This document shows positions 25,200 through 33,938 of a stretch of DNA of 64,000 nt, piece after piece; the first letter of the stretch is position 1, and the number at the start of each line of letters is the position of its first letter. This DNA comes from Chryseobacterium artocarpi. Lineage in GTDB: Bacteria; Bacteroidota; Bacteroidia; Flavobacteriales; Weeksellaceae. The notes under the pieces were generated by a model. That model ran no database searches and was not told the origin of the DNA. It saw only the letters and a program-made list of their open reading frames with translations. The DNA is taken from contig NZ_MAYH01000012.1 of NCBI RefSeq assembly GCF_001684975.1, positions 248,001 to 312,000 of the forward strand. Direction: 5' to 3'. A program made the translations under genes and the position numbers.

Positions 25200-26675
25200 T
25201 TAATACGCTTTTGCGAATAATACACGTCTCTTAGATGGTTTTCCTGAAATTAAAGAAACACCTTCTTCTATATCATCATCCAAAGGAATACATCTGATCG
25301 TAGCTTTAGTTTCATCTTTTATTTGTTCTTCCTCCTCAGCAGTACCATCCCAGTGAGCATAAATAAATCCTCCTTTTTCTTCTAAAACAGTTTTGAATTC
25401 TTCGTAAGTATCTACTTTTGTGATATTATCTTTTCTGAAATTAAATGCTTTATTGAAAATATCCTGTTGGATTGTCTTCAATAGTTCTTCAATGTAAGAG
25501 TCAATTCCTTCAATAGAACGAACTTCTTTAGTAAGATTATCTCTTCTTGCAATTTCTACAGATTTGTTTTCAAGATCTCTTGGTCCCATAGCAATTCTTA
25601 CAGGAACTCCTTTCAATTCGTATTCTGCGAATTTCCAGCCTGGTTTGTTCTGAGTATCATTGTCGAACTTCACTGAAATACCTTTAGCTCTTAATTTAGC
25701 CTGAATATCTAATGCCACTTCACTGATCTGTGCCAATTGCTCTTCTCCTTTGAAAATAGGAACAATCACAACCTGAATTGGTGCCAGTGTAGGAGGTAAT
25801 ACCAATCCGAAATCGTCAGAGTGTGTCATGATTAATGCTCCCATTAAACGGGTAGATGTTCCCCAAGAGGTAGCCCATGCATGTTCTATTTTTCCTTCTT
25901 TGTTCGTGAATTTTACATCAAATGCTTTTGCGAAATTCTGTCCTAAGAAGTGAGATGTTCCTGCCTGAAGCGCTTTTCCATCCTGCATTAAAGCTTCAAT
26001 ACAATAGGTTTCATCAGCTCCTGCAAATCTTTCAGAAGGTGTTTTTAACCCTTGAACTACAGGAATTGCCATAAAGTTTTCTGCAAAATCAGCATATACT
26101 TTGTTCATTTTTTCAGCTTCTTCCACAGCTTCATCTTTTGTAGCATGTGCCGTGTGACCTTCCTGCCATAAGAATTCTGCCGTTCTAAGGAATAGACGGG
26201 TTCTCATTTCCCAACGTACAACGTTTGCCCATTGGTTGATAAGGATAGGTAAATCTCTGTAAGACTGAATCCAGTTTTTATAAGTATTCCAGATAATTGC
26301 TTCCGAAGTAGGACGTACAATCAGTTCTTCTTCAAGCTTTGCATCCGGGTCTACAATCAGTTTTGAAGGGTTGTCCGGGTCTGTTTTTAATCTGTAATGG
26401 GTAACTACAGCACATTCCTTTGCGAAACCTTCTGCATTTTTTTCCTCAGCCTCAAATAAACTCTTGGGCACAAAAAGCGGGAAATATGCGTTCACGTGAC
26501 CTGTTTCTTTGAACTTTTTATCCATTTCATCACGCATTTTTTCCCAGATTGCATAGCCATATGGTTTGATTACCATACATCCACGCACACCTGAGTTTTC
26601 AGCTAAATCAGCTTTTACAACCAGCTCATTATACCACTTGCTGTAATCTTCGCTTCTTGAGGTTAGTTTTGCCAT
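25200..26675 (-). CDS. proS: Prolyl-tRNA synthetase, archaeal/eukaryotic type
   Basis: ProS charges tRNA-Pro with proline. The 491-residue enzyme starts [16 protein letters not shown] and ends RRVLFAKAY; the terminal tyrosine is typical of the archaeal-like (type 3) form. It lacks the large editing insertion of the E. coli type. Class II motifs are visible: RPTSEAIIW, then [20 protein letters not shown], then the motif 3 region [20 protein letters not shown]. The anticodon-binding domain begins near residue 300 (IQVVIVPIF). It is divergent from the lipoprotein gene at 26818 and has a long A/T-rich leader with a hairpin. Confidence 0.96.
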   Translation of the reverse strand: MAKLTSRSEDYSKWYNELVVKADLAENSGVRGCMVIKPYGYAIWEKMRDEMDKKFKETGHVNAYFPLFVPKSLFEAEEKNAEGFAKECAVVTHYRLKTDPDNPSKLIVDPDAKLEEELIVRPTSEAIIWNTYKNWIQSYRDLPILINQWANVVRWEMRTRLFLRTAEFLWQEGHTAHATKDEAVEEAEKMNKVYADFAENFMAIPVVQGLKTPSERFAGADETYCIEALMQDGKALQAGTSHFLGQNFAKAFDVKFTNKEGKIEHAWATSWGTSTRLMGALIMTHSDDFGLVLPPTLAPIQVVIVPIFKGEEQLAQISEVALDIQAKLRAKGISVKFDNDTQNKPGWKFAEYELKGVPVRIAMGPRDLENKSVEIARRDNLTKEVRSIEGIDSYIEELLKTIQQDIFNKAFNFRKDNITKVDTYEEFKTVLEEKGGFIYAHWDGTAEEEEQIKDETKATIRCIPLDDDIEEGVSLISGKPSKRRVLFAKAY

Positions 26676-26725
26676 TATCTTTTAAAATTTTTTTAACTTT
26701 TGCACATTATTGTTATCTAAAAATA

Positions 26726-26752
26726 AAAATCTATTTTTGATAGATTTTTTAA
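26726..26752 (-). promoter_or_regulatory. Hairpin in the proS leader
   Basis: The 10-bp perfect stem AAAAATCTAT/ATAGATTTTT has a 5-base loop and lies 50 bp before proS, followed on the minus strand by ATTTTTAG. A TATATTTG (-7-like) on the minus strand at 26783-26790 would place the hairpin inside the leader RNA. It could be an attenuator or a remnant terminator. Confidence 0.4.
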
Positions 26753-26817
26753 TCAGTATTGGTACATTTTTGGTACAGATTGCAAATATAATTTAAATTA
26801 AAAATTTTTACGTTATC

Positions 26818-27927
26818 ATGAAAAGAAATATACATAAAAATTTACTTGGTCTGTTAAAATCTAAAGGGGTTTTGGCAGTGGCAGGTGGATTATTGCTTAT
26901 GTCTTGTGGTGCTCAGATGGGAGGGTATAGCGAGACGGATGGGGTATATTATGACCCTAATAAGGATACGCTGCCCGAAGGAGTTATCATTAATGGTAGC
27001 GGAAACAGAGTAGGCGAGTATTACGACTACTATCAGGATTCTAATCTTATTCAGAATGCTGAGATCAATTCCAGAGATCAGCAAAACAGATATAACGACT
27101 GGAGCGGAACAAATACCAATTGGGGATCTGCTACAGATTCTGATTGGGGATTGTATGCCGGTTCTCAAACGAATTATTACGACAACTCATGGGGATATGG
27201 ATCTCCTTGGGGCTGGTACGGTGGTTATAGCCCATATTGGGGTTGGAACCGTGGCTGGGGCTGGGGTGCTAGTATGTCCTGGGGTTGGGGCGGATCATTC
27301 GGATGGGGCTGGGGAGGCCCTATTGGCTGGGGAAGCCCATACTGGGGATACGGATATTCTCCTTACTGGGGCGGATACTATGATCCATTCTGGGGTGGAT
27401 ATTATGGTAACCCATATTGGGGCTATGGAGGTGGCTACTGGGGTAGTTACTACAACAGACCTTACAGAAGAAGTGGTACAGACAGAGGTTTCCGTAATAC
27501 GGGTATAAACAATGCAGTGTATGGAACGAATACAGCCAGAAACAATAACGGATTCAGAAATACAAGTACAGGAGGTTTCAGAAATTCTACTTCAAATGGA
27601 GGTTTTAGAAATGGAGCAAACTCTGACGGGTTTAGAAATACCAATTCTGGTGGATTCAGAAATTCTACTTCAAATGGTGGGTTCCGTAATGGAAACTCCG
27701 GCGGATTCAGATCCGGAGACTCAGGTGGATTCCGTAATTCTACACCTCAACAAAGACCTAATTATCAACAATCACAACCAAGATACAACAATGGTGGTTT
27801 CAGATCTAATGATTCAGGAGGATTCAGATCTGGTGGTGGTTTCAATTCCGGCGGTGGCGGCGGCGGATTTAGAAGTGGCGGTTCATCAGGTGGCGGTGGC
27901 GGATTCAGATCCGGTGGTTTCAGATAA
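26818..27927 (+). CDS. Low-complexity W/G/Y-rich lipoprotein with GGFR repeats
   Basis: The 369-residue product has a lipoprotein signal peptide ending LLLMSCG (Cys near residue 30), so it is anchored in the envelope. A short acidic region (DGVYYDPNKDTLPEG, GEYYDYYQ) follows. Residues about 118-215 are extremely rich in Trp, Gly and Tyr (YWGWNRGWGWG, GGYYDPFWGGYY). From about 218 to the end there are fourteen GFR units, mostly GGFRN or GGFRS, and the last four residues are GGFR. The repeats are not DNA-identical, so they are maintained at protein level. No enzyme domain is seen. A surface, adhesive or phase-separating role is possible. The outer-membrane barrel gene follows 29 bp later, and the two probably form an operon. 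Confidence 0.8.
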   Translation: MKRNIHKNLLGLLKSKGVLAVAGGLLLMSCGAQMGGYSETDGVYYDPNKDTLPEGVIINGSGNRVGEYYDYYQDSNLIQNAEINSRDQQNRYNDWSGTNTNWGSATDSDWGLYAGSQTNYYDNSWGYGSPWGWYGGYSPYWGWNRGWGWGASMSWGWGGSFGWGWGGPIGWGSPYWGYGYSPYWGGYYDPFWGGYYGNPYWGYGGGYWGSYYNRPYRRSGTDRGFRNTGINNAVYGTNTARNNNGFRNTSTGGFRNSTSNGGFRNGANSDGFRNTNSGGFRNSTSNGGFRNGNSGGFRSGDSGGFRNSTPQQRPNYQQSQPRYNNGGFRSNDSGGFRSGGGFNSGGGGGGFRSGGSSGGGGGFRSGGFR

Positions 27928-27956
27928 TTTTCAACTTCATAAACTATTAAAAAATA

Positions 27957-29381
27957 ATGTTAAAAAAATCTTTAGTATTAATGAGTATTTCTGCTGCATT
28001 TTTTGCGCAGGCTCAGGATATATCAGTGATTAGAAACTCTGTTGAGATTTATTCAAATTCTCCAAACATCGGTTCCGCAAAATTCAATGCAATGGCAGGA
28101 TCAAACGGAGCTTTAGGAGGTGATGCCAGTTCACTATTGACGAACCCGGCAGGTTTAGGAGTAGCTATTTCGGGAGATGTTTCAGGAACTATATCTATTG
28201 TTAGTAATAAAAATACAAGTACATTAGGAGGATCTGCTGTAAAATATACAGTTAATAATACTGATCTTGGAAATGCCGGAGGTGTGATTGCAATTCCGTT
28301 ATTGTCACAGACAGGATGGAAGTTTGTTAATATCGGTGTTAATTATTCCAATCAGGCACTTGAAAACTATGTAGAGACTGCAGGAAATTCTAAAATATCA
28401 GTTCCTAAGAAGCTTATCGATAAAGATGGAAACGATGTTAATGCAAATATGTCTTATCTGGGACATAATTATGACAGATATGGAAATCAGTCTAAAATGA
28501 ATATTGGTGTAGGTGCCAATTATGATAACCGTTTCTATATTGGTGCAGGATTGAACTTCCACTACGCAAGTATTGATCAAAATGAGACTGCTTTGTTCGG
28601 GCTTGATGTAAATAATACAGTAGATAGCTACAGCAAACAGTTTACTCCATATTCTGAGCGTTCAAACGGATTCTCTGCGAGTTTAGGGGTTATCGGAAAG
28701 GTGAGCAATCAATTAAGATTAGGAGCTTCCATTGAAACACCTACCTGGTGGACTATCGACAGAACATTCAAAGAATATTATACGGATCAAAACGACGGAT
28801 ATATTTATTATCAGTTCTTTGGAGAAGACAGAACTTTCAGATCGCCAATGAAGGCTACTGTGAGTGCTGCATTCGTTCCTAATAAAAACTTTGCGTTAAA
28901 TGTGGATTATACACTAGGATTAACAAAGCCGAAGTATAAAGTTTGGGGAGATGCTGAAACTGTAATAAACTCTTTCTATAACGATCTTTACAAGAACTCG
29001 TCTGAGGTAAAAGTAGGAGCAGAATATAGAATTCAAGGTTTTAGACTAAGAGGTGGTTATTCTTATGCTTCAAGCCCTTTTGATGCTTTTGCAATCAATG
29101 CATACAATAATTCTGGAGCGATTGCGAATACAAATTACAGTGATATGATTCTGGGAGCAAGAAATACAATTGGTGTGGGTATAGGATATGATTTTGGACA
29201 ATTCTATCTTGATGCTGCCTATCAGAACATCAGCTCTAGCTATAAAAATCCTTTCTTGTATGCAGATTCAGGAGCAGGATATTACTCAGGTGACTTTGAT
29301 GTTGAATCACCAGCTTCTGTAGTATCTGAAGTTAAAAATAATAGAAATAATTTCTTTGTTACATTAGGATGGAAATTCTAA
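27957..29381 (+). CDS. Outer-membrane beta-barrel protein, OmpP1/FadL-like
   Basis: The 474-residue protein has a typical signal peptide (LVLMSISAAFFAQAQ, cleaved after AQA). The N-terminal mature sequence SVEIYSNSPNIGSAKFNAMAGS with GALGGDASSLLTNPAGLG matches the plug region of Bacteroidota FadL/OmpP1-like proteins, which database entries often call 'hemin receptor' without direct support. The rest has alternating polar and hydrophobic strands and ends in an aromatic-rich final strand (NNFFVTLGWKF) whose terminal Phe is the usual barrel-insertion signal. It probably passes hydrophobic molecules; the ligand is unknown. It is co-oriented with the GGFR lipoprotein and followed by a strong terminator. 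Confidence 0.85.
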   Translation: MLKKSLVLMSISAAFFAQAQDISVIRNSVEIYSNSPNIGSAKFNAMAGSNGALGGDASSLLTNPAGLGVAISGDVSGTISIVSNKNTSTLGGSAVKYTVNNTDLGNAGGVIAIPLLSQTGWKFVNIGVNYSNQALENYVETAGNSKISVPKKLIDKDGNDVNANMSYLGHNYDRYGNQSKMNIGVGANYDNRFYIGAGLNFHYASIDQNETALFGLDVNNTVDSYSKQFTPYSERSNGFSASLGVIGKVSNQLRLGASIETPTWWTIDRTFKEYYTDQNDGYIYYQFFGEDRTFRSPMKATVSAAFVPNKNFALNVDYTLGLTKPKYKVWGDAETVINSFYNDLYKNSSEVKVGAEYRIQGFRLRGGYSYASSPFDAFAINAYNNSGAIANTNYSDMILGARNTIGVGIGYDFGQFYLDAAYQNISSSYKNPFLYADSGAGYYSGDFDVESPASVVSEVKNNRNNFFVTLGWKF

Positions 29382-29410
29382 ACTTTATCTAAGAGATTAT
29401 CATAAAAATA

Positions 29411-29444
29411 AAAAGCTCTGGATTGAAATCCAGAGCTTTTTTAT
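29411..29444 (+). terminator. Terminator after the OmpP1/FadL-like gene
   Basis: A 14-bp perfect stem (AAAAGCTCTGGATT/AATCCAGAGCTTTT) with a two-base loop is followed by T. It may also serve the convergent ZIP gene. Confidence 0.9.
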
Positions 29445-29464
29445 GCATAAAACTTTTTTTGTTA

Positions 29465-30175
29465 TTAATGATGATGGAAAAGATGCATAACCAGTGCAAG
29501 AGAAACTCCTAATACTACCAGCCCAATCTTTACCCAGTCAATATTATGATTTTTATTACTTTCAAAAATAATCACTGACGAAATATGAAGGAAGATACCA
29601 CCTACAATCGCCAGGAAATAAGGTTGAAGGTTTGGATTAAAATAGTTTCCTAAAAGCATTCCCATAGGAGAAGCAAGGGCAAAAAGTGCTACAATCAATA
29701 GTGATGGGTAAGATGATGAACTTTTTGATTCTCCTTTTCTGTTGAACAAGAATGCTCCCAGAATAAATGAAATAGGAAGATTGTGAAATACAATTCCCAG
29801 AAGATAAGGAGATAATTCATGTTGTTCATTGGCAAGAGGAATCCCTTCAATAAAAGCATGAATAAAAAGTCCTACCATTAAAGCCATTGGTAGAATATTG
29901 TGTTCGCTATGATGGTGAAAGTGACCATGTTCAAAACCTTTGGTAAGAGCCTCCAGGATCATTTGCAGAAGAACTCCCGCAATAACGAATATTCCCAGAT
30001 TGCTTCCTGCTGAAGAAGTATAGACTTCAGGAAAAACTTCATTCAGACATATTGTAATCAGGAAGCCGGCACTTAAAATTAATAAGTTTTTAGCCAGTTT
30101 TTCCTTTTTACCAAAGTGTTTTCCCAGAAACACACCGGAAATCACACTTAGAATCAGTAAAAGTACTGTTATCAT
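29465..30175 (-). CDS. ZIP-family metal transporter
   Basis: The 236-residue protein has about eight membrane helices. It has the histidine-rich loop of ZIP transporters (GHFHHHSEHN, residues about 84-93) and the metal-site helices: helix IV HAFIEGIPLA and helix V FHNLPISFILG, where His, Glu and Asn are ligands. The C terminus ends in a His cluster. ZIP proteins move Zn2+ or other divalent metals into the cytoplasm. The start codon overlaps the stop of the upstream methyltransferase by one base (TAATG), so the two are translated in a coupled way. Confidence 0.88.
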   Translation of the reverse strand: MITVLLLILSVISGVFLGKHFGKKEKLAKNLLILSAGFLITICLNEVFPEVYTSSAGSNLGIFVIAGVLLQMILEALTKGFEHGHFHHHSEHNILPMALMVGLFIHAFIEGIPLANEQHELSPYLLGIVFHNLPISFILGAFLFNRKGESKSSSSYPSLLIVALFALASPMGMLLGNYFNPNLQPYFLAIVGGIFLHISSVIIFESNKNHNIDWVKIGLVVLGVSLALVMHLFHHH

Positions 30176-30900
30176 TATTTTTTCTTAAATAAATTGATAC
30201 AACGTGGGGAGCTTTCTTTATTAAATTCGTTCAGCTGATAATCTCCCCAGATTTTTATTCTCTCGAAACCACATTCTGAAGCATAATTATGAATGGCTTC
30301 TAATGTATGAAGCTTTACTTTTTCAAAGAAATGAAAAGATTTTCCCTCTGTTTCAAAGCGGATATCTTTAATAACATGTCTTCCTTCAATCTTTTTCAGG
30401 ATTTTAAAATCAATGTCATCACGGGTAATAATCGTTTCAGGAACCAGTGTATTTCTTACATATTCTTCATTCAGATAATCCAGAACAAAGTATCCTTCTG
30501 GCTTCAATGCATTGTAAACAGATTGAAATACCTTTTTATCATCATTCTCATTATCAAAATATCCAAAACTTGTAAACAGATTGAAAACAGCGTCCATAGG
30601 ATCTGCATCAATTGAGTTTCGCATATCATGAACCTCAAAAATCAAAGTTTGATTTTCATATTGTTTATCAGACTCAATACTTTGTCTTGAAAGATCCAGT
30701 CCCAAAACATCATATCCTAATTTATTAAGGAAAACGGAGTGTCTTCCCTTTCCACAGGCAAGATCAATGATCTTGGATTGAGGCGGTAACTGTAAGTCCG
30801 CAGTAAGTTTTGTGATGAAGTTTTCAGCTTCAGTATAGTCTCTGTTGCTATAAAGCAAATGATAATAAGGGGTATCAAACCAAGATTCAAACCATTCCAT
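30175..30900 (-). CDS. Class I SAM-dependent methyltransferase
   Basis: The 241-residue protein has the SAM-binding motif I (IIDLACGKGRHS, about residues 43-54) and post-I acidic residue (VLGLDLS). Motif II/III follows, with AVFNLFTSFGYF where many family members have the catalytic or substrate-binding segment, and then LKPEGYFVLDYLN. The N-terminal WFDTPYYHLLYSNRDY is shared with a widespread small-molecule methyltransferase group; the substrate is unknown. A TATTTTTG on the minus strand at 30905-30912 ends only 4 bp before the ATG, so the mRNA may start at or near the start codon. It is coupled to the ZIP gene downstream. Confidence 0.88.
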   Translation of the reverse strand: MEWFESWFDTPYYHLLYSNRDYTEAENFITKLTADLQLPPQSKIIDLACGKGRHSVFLNKLGYDVLGLDLSRQSIESDKQYENQTLIFEVHDMRNSIDADPMDAVFNLFTSFGYFDNENDDKKVFQSVYNALKPEGYFVLDYLNEEYVRNTLVPETIITRDDIDFKILKKIEGRHVIKDIRFETEGKSFHFFEKVKLHTLEAIHNYASECGFERIKIWGDYQLNEFNKESSPRCINLFKKK

Positions 30901-31037
30901 AACGCAAAAATAGTTAAATTTGTGGTCTTAAAAGCAAAGTATTTTATAACATTGAAAGATTGAAAAATTCGATTGAGTGAGAAATTGAGTGGTTAATTTT
31001 TTGATTGTTAATGCTTTAAATCTTTTAATTCAAAATT

Positions 31038-32204
31038 ATGGACATAGAAAATCTACAAATACAGATAAAAACATTCTTCGGACTGGAACAGATTCTTGCA
31101 GAAGAAATCAAAAAATTAGGAGGAAGAAAGGTAGAAATTAAAAACAGAGCAGTAAACTGTGAAGGAGATCTTGGTTTTCTTTATAAGATTAATTACTCTG
31201 CGAGAACAGCATTGAAGATTTTGGTGCCGATTCATCAGTTTAAGGCTTTTAATCAGCATCAGTTCTATGACAGATTATTTAAATTTGAATGGGATGAATT
31301 TATGGATGTTGACCAGTCATTTTCTATTGATGCAACAGTAAATTCTGAAACTTTCAAACATTCTCAGTTTGTAACGCTGAAAATGAAGGATGCAATTGTA
31401 GATTATTTTCAGGAAAAATATAAAAGACGTCCGAATGTAGAAACCAGAAATCCGGATATTAAGTTTCACCTCCATATTGACAGAGAATTGGTCATGATTT
31501 CTATGGATTCTTCCGGAGATGCTTTATTTAAGAGAGGATACAGAAGAGAACAGGGTGAAGCTCCGATTAATGAAGTACTGGCAAGTGGAATGCTACAGCT
31601 TGCAGGATGGGACGGGAAAGGAAATTTCCTTGATCCGATGTGTGGTTCCGGAACATTGCTGATTGAAGCGGCAATGATTGCTATGGATCTTCCGGCACAG
31701 ATTTTCAGAAAAAGATTTGGGTTCCAGAACTGGAAAAACTATGATGCTGATTTATTCTCAAAAATTAAAGAGTTCAGAATTAACAGGGTAAGAGAATTCA
31801 ATGGGAAAATTGTAGGATATGACATTGATGCAAGAATGCTGAATGCTGCAAGAATGAATGTAGAAGCTGCAGAAATGGAAGATGTTATTGAAATTAGAAA
31901 GCAGAATTTCTTTGATTCAAAAAAGGATCTTTTCCCTTTATTAATGGTATTCAATCCGCCATATGATGAGAGAATTTCCATTAATGATGATGACTTCTAT
32001 AAAAAGATAGGGGATACGTTTAAAACAAATTATCCTAACACCCTTGCATGGTTGATTTCATCTGACCTTGAGGCGGTGAAAAAGATCGGTCTGCGTCCTT
32101 CAAGAAAAATCAAACTTTTCAATGGAAAACTGGAAACCAGATTTTTACAATACGAAATGTACGAGGGAACGAAAAAGATTCATAAATTAGAGGATAAATC
32201 ATAA
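31038..32204 (+). CDS. THUMP-domain rRNA methyltransferase, RlmL/RlmKL N-terminal type
   Basis: The 388-residue protein starts with a ferredoxin-like/THUMP RNA-binding region (FFGLEQILAEEIKKLGG, then FKHSQFVTLKMKDAIVDYF) to about residue 155. A Rossmann methyltransferase domain follows, with DPMCGSGTLLIEAAMIA as motif I, GYDIDARMLNAARMN as motif II, and the NPPYDERI catalytic motif typical of N2-guanine methylation. E. coli RlmL makes m2G2445 in 23S rRNA. Here only the RlmL half is present, with no fused RlmK. The protein is cytoplasmic. A small membrane protein gene follows 16 bp later. Confidence 0.9.
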   Translation: MDIENLQIQIKTFFGLEQILAEEIKKLGGRKVEIKNRAVNCEGDLGFLYKINYSARTALKILVPIHQFKAFNQHQFYDRLFKFEWDEFMDVDQSFSIDATVNSETFKHSQFVTLKMKDAIVDYFQEKYKRRPNVETRNPDIKFHLHIDRELVMISMDSSGDALFKRGYRREQGEAPINEVLASGMLQLAGWDGKGNFLDPMCGSGTLLIEAAMIAMDLPAQIFRKRFGFQNWKNYDADLFSKIKEFRINRVREFNGKIVGYDIDARMLNAARMNVEAAEMEDVIEIRKQNFFDSKKDLFPLLMVFNPPYDERISINDDDFYKKIGDTFKTNYPNTLAWLISSDLEAVKKIGLRPSRKIKLFNGKLETRFLQYEMYEGTKKIHKLEDKS

Positions 32205-32220
32205 AATATAATTCTAAATT

Positions 32221-32616
32221 ATGTCTTGGAATATCTTAGAAGTTGTAGGTAGTATAGTGGATGTAATCTCTAATACCAGTAGTGGCTCAACGAGGATTTC
32301 CAGTGCCAGTAAGAAAGATAAGAAAAAAGATAAATATTTTACTGAGAAAGTCAGCGCAAGATTCATTCTTGCTGCTGCTGTTCTCTTTTTTATCGTTTTT
32401 TATAAACCATTGCCAGTAGGAGATCAAACAACAGCTTTAATTGTGTCTTCATTAATAGGAATAGCCCTCTCAGCTTTACTGTTTTTTCTTCTGAATCTTA
32501 TGGAGCTTTACTATTTCAAAAGTATTTTCAAACTGCTTCTTTTCAGTTGTTCTGTTATTGCTTTTTTTATAGCTTTGGTGATGTGTGTCTATTATAAGTC
32601 TGGAATATTTATTTAA
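32221..32616 (+). CDS. Small hypothetical membrane protein
   Basis: The 131-residue protein has a polar, Ser/Lys-rich N-terminal 45 residues (SGSTRISSASKKDKKKDK). Three hydrophobic helices follow (about 47-62, 72-92 and 98-128). The Lys cluster before the first helix predicts a cytoplasmic N terminus. No family was recognised. It lies 16 bp after the rRNA methyltransferase gene and could be co-transcribed, though a functional link is not apparent. Confidence 0.65.
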   Translation: MSWNILEVVGSIVDVISNTSSGSTRISSASKKDKKKDKYFTEKVSARFILAAAVLFFIVFYKPLPVGDQTTALIVSSLIGIALSALLFFLLNLMELYYFKSIFKLLLFSCSVIAFFIALVMCVYYKSGIFI

Positions 32617-32656
32617 TATTATAAAAATTAATTCTTCCAATAAGCTGTTAAACTGT

Positions 32657-32687
32657 TTGTGGTTTCCTTCACGAATAAGTAATTTTG
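32657..32687 (+). promoter_or_regulatory. Promoter of the glycosyltransferase gene
   Basis: TTG (32657-32659), a 20-bp spacer and TAATTTTG (32680-32687) are close to the consensus. The TTG start codon is 13 bp further on. Confidence 0.55.
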
Positions 32688-32700
32688 AAAAATTTTCAAT

Positions 32701-33705
32701 TTGAAACCTAGTATTTCCATTGTTGTTGCTATCTATAACCGAAAAGATGAACTTTTTGAGTTACTGAATTCTCTTACTCAGCAGACTGATAAAGAGTTTG
32801 AAATCATTATTGTTGATGATGGTTCCTTGATCGATCTGAAACCTACAATCCAGAATTTTGATGAAATGCTTGATATTAAGTATTTCAAGAAAGATAATTC
32901 AGGACCTGGGCTTACGAGAAATTATGGGGCAAAAAGAGCAGCAAATGAATGGTTGGTTTTTGTGGATAGCGATGTGATCGTTGAAAAAGATTATATCGAA
33001 AACATTAAAAAAGATATTCAGACGATTCCTTGTGACGCATTTGGAGGCGCAGATAAGGCGCATAAAGGATTTAATCTGATGCAGAAAGCGATTTCATATT
33101 CTATGACTTCTGTTTTTACAACGGGAGGAATCAGGGGCAGTAAGAAAGCTGTTTCCAAATTTCAGCCGAGAAGTTTCAATATGGGAGTGAAAAAATCAGT
33201 CTTTGAGAAAGTAGGTGGATTTTCAGAAATGAGAATAGGAGAGGATCCGGATTTGTCTATGACTCTTTGGGAAAACGGATTTACAACAGCTTTTTTTGAT
33301 GATATTGCAGTTTATCATAAGCGTAGAGTAGATTTTGGAAAATTTTCTAAGCAGGTTTATCAGTTCGGTTGTGCAAGACCGATTCTTAATCAGAGACATC
33401 CGAATTATGTGAAGATTTCCTTTGCTTTTCCAACATTGTTTATGTTGGGGTATATCATGGGATTTATTGAGTATTTCCTTTTGGGAAGAGGAATTATACT
33501 TGCCTTTTATGGTTTGTATACTTTTTTAGTGCTATTTCATGCTCTTTTATTAACTAAGAATATCAGTATTGCAGGAATGGCGGTCATTTCTACCTATATT
33601 CAGATGTTTTCTTACGGATATGGGTTCCTGAAATCATGGATTCTTTTGAATGTGTTTAAGATGAAGCCCGAGGAAGCTTTTCCACATCATTATTACAAGA
33701 AATAA
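32701..33705 (+). CDS. Glycosyltransferase family 2
   Basis: The 334-residue protein has a GT-A fold: ISIVVAIYNRKDELFELLNSL at the N terminus, IIVDDGS (nucleotide binding), VFVDSDVIVE (DxD metal site near residue 88) and GEDPDLSMTLW (ED motif). Two or three hydrophobic helices near residues 240-310 anchor it in the inner membrane. It would add a sugar from a nucleotide donor to a lipid-linked or surface glycan; donor and acceptor are unknown. The start is a TTG just after a promoter. The next in-frame ATG is too far downstream to keep the fold. Confidence 0.88.
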   Translation: MKPSISIVVAIYNRKDELFELLNSLTQQTDKEFEIIIVDDGSLIDLKPTIQNFDEMLDIKYFKKDNSGPGLTRNYGAKRAANEWLVFVDSDVIVEKDYIENIKKDIQTIPCDAFGGADKAHKGFNLMQKAISYSMTSVFTTGGIRGSKKAVSKFQPRSFNMGVKKSVFEKVGGFSEMRIGEDPDLSMTLWENGFTTAFFDDIAVYHKRRVDFGKFSKQVYQFGCARPILNQRHPNYVKISFAFPTLFMLGYIMGFIEYFLLGRGIILAFYGLYTFLVLFHALLLTKNISIAGMAVISTYIQMFSYGYGFLKSWILLNVFKMKPEEAFPHHYYKK

Positions 33706-33784
33706 TAGCTAATCTATGTTTCTATGTGGTTGAATAATTTTTTCCCGCGCAGATTCTCCAGATTTTTGTAGCGCATTACATGTA

Positions 33785-33862
33785 ATATTTACGCTAAAGC
33801 TGATGGATTTTTGTTCATTATTGTAAATGGGCTAAAGCCGATTTCTCTTGAATTTATTGATA
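33785..33862 (-). repeat. Dispersed paired GGCTTTAGCC element, copy 1
   Basis: On the minus strand it contains CGGCTTTAGCCCATTTACAA, then about 12 bp, then AAAATCCATCAGCTTTAGCG. The same order, spacing and flanks occur at 57362-57440 and 61513-61590. It is non-coding and lies after the glycosyltransferase gene. Confidence 0.75.
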
Positions 33863-33892
33863 TAGTTCAGCATTCATATATAATAAAAAATA

Positions 33893-33926
33893 AAGAGGGC
33901 TGTTTCCTTGGAAACAGCCCTCTTTT
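33893..33926 (-). terminator. Terminator between glycosyltransferase and PLP lyase genes
   Basis: A 15-bp perfect stem (AAGAGGGCTGTTTCC/GGAAACAGCCCTCTT) with a TT loop; it sits between convergent genes and can act both ways. Confidence 0.9.
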
Positions 33927-33938
33927 GTACAATAAAAT

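Noticed and set aside
27056-27508. 150-residue plus-strand frame inside the lipoprotein gene
   Set aside because: It is a shifted-frame shadow of the W/G/Y-rich coding sequence; the composition is an artefact of Gly and Trp codons.
27480-27927. Short repeats as CRISPR or DNA satellite
   Set aside because: Spacing varies and codons differ; they encode GGFR units under protein-level selection.
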